From Gemmatimonas phototrophica (GTDB lineage: Bacteria > Gemmatimonadota > Gemmatimonadetes > Gemmatimonadales > Gemmatimonadaceae): DNA of 11,648 nucleotides. Location: the NCBI GenBank assembly GCA_945870175.1, contig CAMBRJ010000046.1:1-11648 (forward strand), in the 5' to 3' direction. The notes under the pieces were generated by a model, which was not told the DNA's origin, searched no databases, and saw nothing but the letters and a program-made list of their open reading frames with translations. Shown here one piece after another: positions 8,454 to 11,648 of the stretch. Both the position numbers and the translations under genes were made by a program. Positions within the stretch are counted from its first letter, which is position 1; each line of letters opens with the position of its first letter.

Positions 8454-9347
8454 CTACTTCATCGCATTAAACGCCGACAGGACGTCGAGCAGGTTGTTGC
8501 TGGTAAACGAAAACTCGCCGTCGCGAACACGCTGCGCGCCCGGATACAACGGGCGCTCAGTCTTGACCTTCAGCAGCATCGTGTACGGGCTCGGCATCGC
8601 GTAGCGCTTCGCGCTGCTGCGGCTCCGGATCGCCTGCGCGACGCCGAGTCGGATTTGTTCGACGGCACGCGTGGGTGAGAGACCCAGCGACGCGTCGTTG
8701 CGCTCGTCTTTCACCGCCACCGCGCCGATCGGCCCGAGCAAGTCGCGGATTTGCGTGACCACCGCGCGATCGCCCGCGACGAATACCACCGGCACGCCGT
8801 ACAGCCCAGCGACGAGCGCGTTGTAGCCGCCCTCTGGCAGCGACACACCGTTGATCGACACGTCAAGCACGTTGCCGGTGGACGTATGTTCGAGAATCGC
8901 GTTGGGCGTGCCGGCCCTGGCGTGATAGCCGATGTAGACGACGGCCGCGAACGTGGAATCAATTCCTTCCATCATATTTTTCGGGCCGGTGCTCACGCCG
9001 CGAAGCAACGTGGCGCGCGGGTCGACGTCCGTTGGGCGCAAGTTGTTCTTGCTGCCGTGCCCGTCGCGCACCACGACCTCGGTCGCACCGGCGAGGAACG
9101 CGCCCGCGATCGCCGCGTTGGTTTCCCCGGCCATGATGGTGCGAAACATCTGGTAGTCTGGCCCGGATGCGCTCACGTCGGAGTTGTTGACCACGCCGGC
9201 GAGTCCTTCCATGTCGACCGAGATAAAGATCTTCGGACCACGTGGTGTGGGCGACTGCGCGGCCAGCGGCGAAGCCAGCGGCGAAGCCAGCGAGAGTGCG
9301 AAGAACAGGGCGCCCCGCGTACGGGCGGAGGCAGTGCGGAGCGTCAT
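8454..9347 (-). CDS. M55-family D-aminopeptidase, DppA-like, secreted
   Basis: This 297-residue protein resembles DppA, a binuclear zinc D-aminopeptidase of family M55 that cleaves D-Ala-D-Ala and related D-peptides. The start of the mature fold, KIFISVDMEGLAGV, carries the family's metal-binding D45 and E47. Further probable ligands are H97 in VVRDGHGSKNN, H142 in IGYHARAG and E172 in SLPEGGYNALVAG, all in the expected order and surroundings. A signal peptide covers about 10-30 and ends ASPLAAQ, so unlike cytoplasmic Bacillus DppA this enzyme should act outside the inner membrane. The signal peptide contains a duplicated ASPL encoded by a 12-base tandem repeat. The protein has no cysteine. 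No Shine-Dalgarno is visible before the ATG. The ATG overlaps the TGA of an open frame that continues in register past the upstream serine hydrolase stop, so translational coupling is possible. Confidence 0.9.
   Translation of the reverse strand: MTLRTASARTRGALFFALSLASPLASPLAAQSPTPRGPKIFISVDMEGLAGVVNNSDVSASGPDYQMFRTIMAGETNAAIAGAFLAGATEVVVRDGHGSKNNLRPTDVDPRATLLRGVSTGPKNMMEGIDSTFAAVVYIGYHARAGTPNAILEHTSTGNVLDVSINGVSLPEGGYNALVAGLYGVPVVFVAGDRAVVTQIRDLLGPIGAVAVKDERNDASLGLSPTRAVEQIRLGVAQAIRSRSSAKRYAMPSPYTMLLKVKTERPLYPGAQRVRDGEFSFTSNNLLDVLSAFNAMK
9262..9292 (-). repeat. 12-base tandem repeat within the signal peptide of the M55 gene
   Basis: The plus-strand unit GCCAGCGGCGAA occurs twice (9262-9273, 9274-9285), followed by a partial third copy (9286-9292). 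Twelve bases keep the frame, and on the minus strand the unit encodes the duplicated SPLA of the leader. A change in copy number would lengthen the hydrophobic core by four residues without breaking the gene. Confidence 0.8.
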
Positions 9348-9493
9348 GGTTTCGTGCCGCGAGGTAGGAGGGGAGCAGGTCGATGACTTCGAGAACGCGT
9401 GCCGGAATACGTATGAATCAACGCCACCACTGCTTCGGCCACAGCGGCCACGCCCAAGGCCACGCCCAAGGCCACGCCCAAAGCAACGCCGAG
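9344..9493 (-). other. Open 49-codon stretch between the second serine hydrolase and the M55 gene, with LGVA repeats
   Basis: After the TAA of the serine hydrolase (9496-9494) the same frame stays open for 49 codons. It reads four LGVA units, then AVAEAVVALIHTYSG and an Arg/Pro-rich tail ending RGTKP. The TGA (9346-9344) overlaps the ATG of the M55 gene as ATGA. The first 29 or so residues are hydrophobic enough for one membrane helix. There is no ATG and no convincing Shine-Dalgarno; TTG codons in the repeat or a later GTG are the only internal starts. It could be a small coupled membrane protein, a readthrough extension or a decayed C-terminus. Existence as a protein is unproven. Confidence 0.25.
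9446..9481. repeat. Three perfect tandem copies of a 12-base repeat
   Basis: The plus-strand unit GGCCACGCCCAA stands three times without mismatch at 9446-9457, 9458-9469 and 9470-9481. A diverged fourth copy follows at 9482-9493, directly against the stop codon of the serine hydrolase gene. On the minus strand each unit reads TTGGGCGTGGCC (Leu-Gly-Val-Ala). Perfect identity suggests recent slipped-strand expansion. Confidence 0.9.
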
Positions 9494-11164
9494 TTACCGC
9501 ATCCGCTCAAAGCGCACGTTGCGGGCACGATCGCCAGCGCTCACTTCCATGGCCGTGACGGTGCCGCCAGTGCCACGGAGGAAGCGCACGAACAAGGCGC
9601 CGCTGAATCCATCCGCGAACACGCCAGTGAGACGAAGGGAATCGCCACTCTCGGTGCGGAGCATGATGATCGAATCCCTGGGCGTCACCGTCATGGTCGC
9701 ACGCAGTTCAGCGCTGCGATATGAACCGGCGTAGGCACTCAACGCCTTCGTTGGCGGCGTGACGCGCACGAACAGCTGCGGTGGGGCTCCGTCCTGCTCC
9801 AGGCGCAGCGAGTCGGCGCGACGCGAGAAGATGGCAGTGGTGTTCATCGTCATGATCACGAAGCGCCCCACCCCGACCGACGCCAACTCACTCCGGCTTC
9901 CGGGCGCGCGCTCGAAATACAGGCGCCCCTGATCGGCGACGACCCGACGGACGAGGGTCGTGCCGGGTGAGAACCAGGTGCCGGTGAATTTCGCAAGCGT
10001 GTTGCCGTCGGTGGACGTCGTGGCTGGCGGTGCAGACGCGTTCGGTGTCGCGGCGGTCGCGGACACCGGCGCCAGCACATCACCGAGGAAGATCTCAGCC
10101 ACACCGCGGGACAGTTGCGAGGCGGAACGGGTGTTGTCGTTGCACAAGACCGCCACGGAGATGCGACGCGCGGGAAAGCGTAGGAGATTGATGTTGTACC
10201 CGCCTAACGACCCGCCGTGCTCGATGATCGAATCACCTCGGAACTTGCCATGCATCAACCCGGCGCCGTACGTGATCGTCGTTCCATCATTCAGGCGACC
10301 GCGCATCTGCTCAAGTCTGAGCCACTCGGCGCCGCCCACTTTCGGCTCAAGGAAGTTGGCCTCCCAGCGGGCGATGTCCTCGACGGTCGAGTACAGGCCG
10401 CCATCCCCGACCACGTCGAAGTACGGCACGGCGTGCACATACTCTCCGCGGGCGTTCCGCCCGTAGGCGAGGGCGCGATTCGGCACCAGCTGGTTATGCT
10501 GGTCACGAAATTGGGTGGATCGCATGCCTAACGGCGTGAAGAAGCGCTCAGCGCTGAAGTCGCGCAACGACTGTCCCGAGGCACGTTCCACGATGATGCT
10601 GAGGAGTACATAGCCCGAGTTCGAGTAGGAGTACTGTGTACCCGTTGGAAAGTTGAGCGTACGCTGGCGCCGCATCATCTCGAGAAAGGCGCCGTTCGTG
10701 ATCGGATAGTCGCTGGGATAACCGGCCATGCCGAAGAGCCCGAAGTAGTCGCGGAGGCCGCTCGTATGGGTGAGCAGGTGGCGGACGGTGATCGGGGCAC
10801 CGAACTGGGGAAGTTCGGGGACGAACTTGCGGACGTCGTCGTCGAGCGAAAGCTTGCCGTCAAGCGCGAGCAGGTTGATCGCACCGGCCGCGAATTGCTT
10901 CGAGGTCGACGCCATGTAGAACGGCGTTTGGCGGGAGATGGCGACCTGGTGCTCGATGTCGGCGAGGCCGTAGCCACGGGCGAAGAGGAGCTGCCCGTCC
11001 TTGATCGCGGCGACGGCGCACCCTGGCGTGGTGGGGGTCGCGAAGGCGAAGAGCGAGTCGACGCGGGCATTCGCCGGCTGCGCGGCGACGGGCGACGGGC
11101 CGATCGACGAGGCGGCGACCAAGACCGTGAAAAGCGTGACGGAACGGCGCGGGGGGAAGCGCAT
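9494..11164 (-). CDS. Secreted class C beta-lactamase-fold serine hydrolase with two lipocalin-like tail domains
   Basis: This 556-residue serine hydrolase is of the same superfamily as the one at 2115-3566 but longer. A leader covers 1-28 (SPVAA-Q). Active-site motifs are S-T-S-K (S86, K89), Y-S-N (Y180, N182) in YSYSNSGYVLLS, and HGG (316-318). HLLTHTSGL (129-137) is the usual conserved loop. A low-complexity Ala/Thr/Pro linker (about 365-388) joins the catalytic part to two similar beta-rich modules at about 390-468 (LAKFTGTWFSPG) and 475-556 (LSAYAGSYRS), apparently a tandem duplication of a lipocalin-like tail. GAGG stands 4 bases before the ATG. This is probably the first gene of the minus-strand block. 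Family members include DD-carboxypeptidases, D-aminopeptidases and esterases; HGG instead of KTG makes beta-lactamase activity less likely. Substrate unknown. Confidence 0.88.
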   Translation of the reverse strand: MRFPPRRSVTLFTVLVAASSIGPSPVAAQPANARVDSLFAFATPTTPGCAVAAIKDGQLLFARGYGLADIEHQVAISRQTPFYMASTSKQFAAGAINLLALDGKLSLDDDVRKFVPELPQFGAPITVRHLLTHTSGLRDYFGLFGMAGYPSDYPITNGAFLEMMRRQRTLNFPTGTQYSYSNSGYVLLSIIVERASGQSLRDFSAERFFTPLGMRSTQFRDQHNQLVPNRALAYGRNARGEYVHAVPYFDVVGDGGLYSTVEDIARWEANFLEPKVGGAEWLRLEQMRGRLNDGTTITYGAGLMHGKFRGDSIIEHGGSLGGYNINLLRFPARRISVAVLCNDNTRSASQLSRGVAEIFLGDVLAPVSATAATPNASAPPATTSTDGNTLAKFTGTWFSPGTTLVRRVVADQGRLYFERAPGSRSELASVGVGRFVIMTMNTTAIFSRRADSLRLEQDGAPPQLFVRVTPPTKALSAYAGSYRSAELRATMTVTPRDSIIMLRTESGDSLRLTGVFADGFSGALFVRFLRGTGGTVTAMEVSAGDRARNVRFERMR

Positions 11165-11320
11165 GGTGCCTCAGGAGATCGTGGGGTGGTGCGCCAATAT
11201 GGGTCGACCGGGTGGAACGCGCGCCGACAGGTCAGCACATGCAGCTCACGGAGGCGCCTGTTGCCTGAGGGGCGCGGTCGAACGCTCCAGCTAAGCTGCG
11301 CGCGAATACCAGAGAATGCG

Positions 11321-11353
11321 AGCGCCACGAGCGGCCAACGCTCGCCTGGCGCT
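11321..11353. other. Bulged hairpin in the divergent intergenic region
   Basis: AGCGCCACGAGCG (11321-11333) pairs with CGCTCGCCTGGCGCT (11339-11353) over 13 base pairs with a two-base bulge, around a GCCAA loop. Five bases further on is the palindrome TAACGTTA (11359-11366). TCCGCTAAC occurs at 11354-11362 and again at 11426-11434. The structure sits between the divergent serine hydrolase (start 11164) and the right-edge gene (start 11443), so it could act in the leader or promoter of either, or be an operator. No sigma-70-like promoter could be picked out with confidence in this 278-base gap. Confidence 0.45.
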
Positions 11354-11442
11354 TCCGCTAACGTTATACCACACCCGACAGCTACGACCTGCAGAACAGC
11401 AACGCCACCAAGGCGAATCGCACCGTCCGCTAACCACCAAAT

Positions 11443-11648
11443 ATGCATCCCCTGTTCTCCCACGAGTGGGCGTTGGCAATGGGCGCCGCGCTGGAATCGA
11501 GTGCCATGTACCGGGAGGCGGCGCGCCGGTGGGACGGGGCGGTGTGCCTGCAGCGTACCGCCGACGCCAGCACGGCGCTTCCGTCGGCCGCGGTGTTTCT
11601 CGACCTCAAGCACGGACACTGTCACGCCGCACGCCTCGCCACGAAGAC
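11443..11648 (+). CDS. 5' part of a probable SCP2-like (sterol carrier/lipid-binding) protein, cut by window edge
   Basis: An open frame runs from ATG 11443 to the window end (68 complete codons plus two bases). An in-frame TAA at 11431-11433 makes this ATG the first possible in-frame ATG. The protein begins MHPLFSHEWALAMGAALESS, then MYREAARRWDGAV and AVFLDLKHGHCHAARL. The order W-ALxxALxxSxxYREAAxxWxG followed by VFLDLxHGxCxxAR matches the start of cytoplasmic SCP2-like lipid-binding proteins as I remember them. There is no signal peptide and no Shine-Dalgarno. The recognition rests on a short N-terminal segment, so an unrelated small cytoplasmic protein remains possible. Confidence 0.55.
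   Translation, partial: MHPLFSHEWALAMGAALESSAMYREAARRWDGAVCLQRTADASTALPSAAVFLDLKHGHCHAARLATK

Noticed and set aside
8420..8455. Stem GAGCGG/CCGCTC near the stop of the M55 gene
   Set aside because: The arms are only 6-7 bases with about 20 bases of loop, and one arm overlaps the stop codon; weaker than the hairpin at 8363-8388.
9383..9558. Plus-strand frames encoding Arg-Pro or Gly-His-Ala-Gln repeats
   Set aside because: They are readings of the 12-base tandem repeat and of antisense serine hydrolase sequence, without start signals or family similarity.
11289..11369. Integron attC-like site, suggested by the bulged hairpin followed by AAC-GTTATAC
   Set aside because: GTTATAC departs from GTTRRRY, and no complementary RYYYAAC box stands at the right distance on the left side of the hairpin.
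10675..11625. Minus-strand open frame of 316 codons spanning the right intergenic region
   Set aside because: Its C-terminal half is Arg/Ser/Pro low complexity from a shifted reading of the serine hydrolase gene, and it is antisense to the SCP2-like frame.

Overview
The window is high-GC bacterial DNA, dense with genes. It holds five complete exported or membrane-bound enzyme or transporter genes, one cytoplasmic ATPase, and incomplete genes at both edges. GC richness, many secreted serine hydrolases and amidohydrolases ending their leaders in A-x-A-Q, and an ABC permease fused to an M1-type peptidase suggest a soil or aquatic Gemmatimonadota-like (or Acidobacteriota-like) bacterium. This taxonomic guess is an inference. 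I see no tRNA, rRNA, CRISPR array, transposase, integrase or phage gene.

Layout. Positions 1-119 carry, on the minus strand, what look like two out-of-frame scraps of an M28 peptidase. A plus-strand pair follows: a secreted N-acyl-D-amino-acid deacylase-like amidohydrolase (139-2118) and a secreted class C beta-lactamase/DD-peptidase-fold serine hydrolase (2115-3566), joined by an ATGA overlap. These two converge on a four-gene minus-strand block. In transcription order that block is a second serine hydrolase (11164-9494), an M55 DppA-like D-aminopeptidase (9347-8454), an ABC ATPase (8204-7317), and an ABC permease fused to an M1-like metallopeptidase (7317-3736). The ATPase and permease share one base and form one exporter-type unit. 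At the right edge a divergent plus-strand gene, probably an SCP2-like protein, runs out of the window.

Function. Deacylases of the first type act on N-acyl-D-amino acids. The M55 family cleaves D-amino acid peptides such as D-Ala-D-Ala. The class C serine hydrolase fold includes DD-carboxypeptidases and D-aminopeptidases. Together with the membrane-anchored peptidase they suggest an envelope-associated set for trimming or scavenging D-amino acid and peptidoglycan-derived peptides. The grouping can be seen; the shared pathway is inferred.

Less ordinary items are: an in-frame 49-codon open stretch after the stop of the second serine hydrolase, with a fourfold LGVA repeat and its own stop overlapping the start codon of the M55 gene; an extra C-terminal beta-rich domain on the amidohydrolase; the missing GxMEN motif and changed zinc-ligand spacing in the M1-like domain; and a bulged hairpin plus a direct repeat in the divergent intergenic region at the right.
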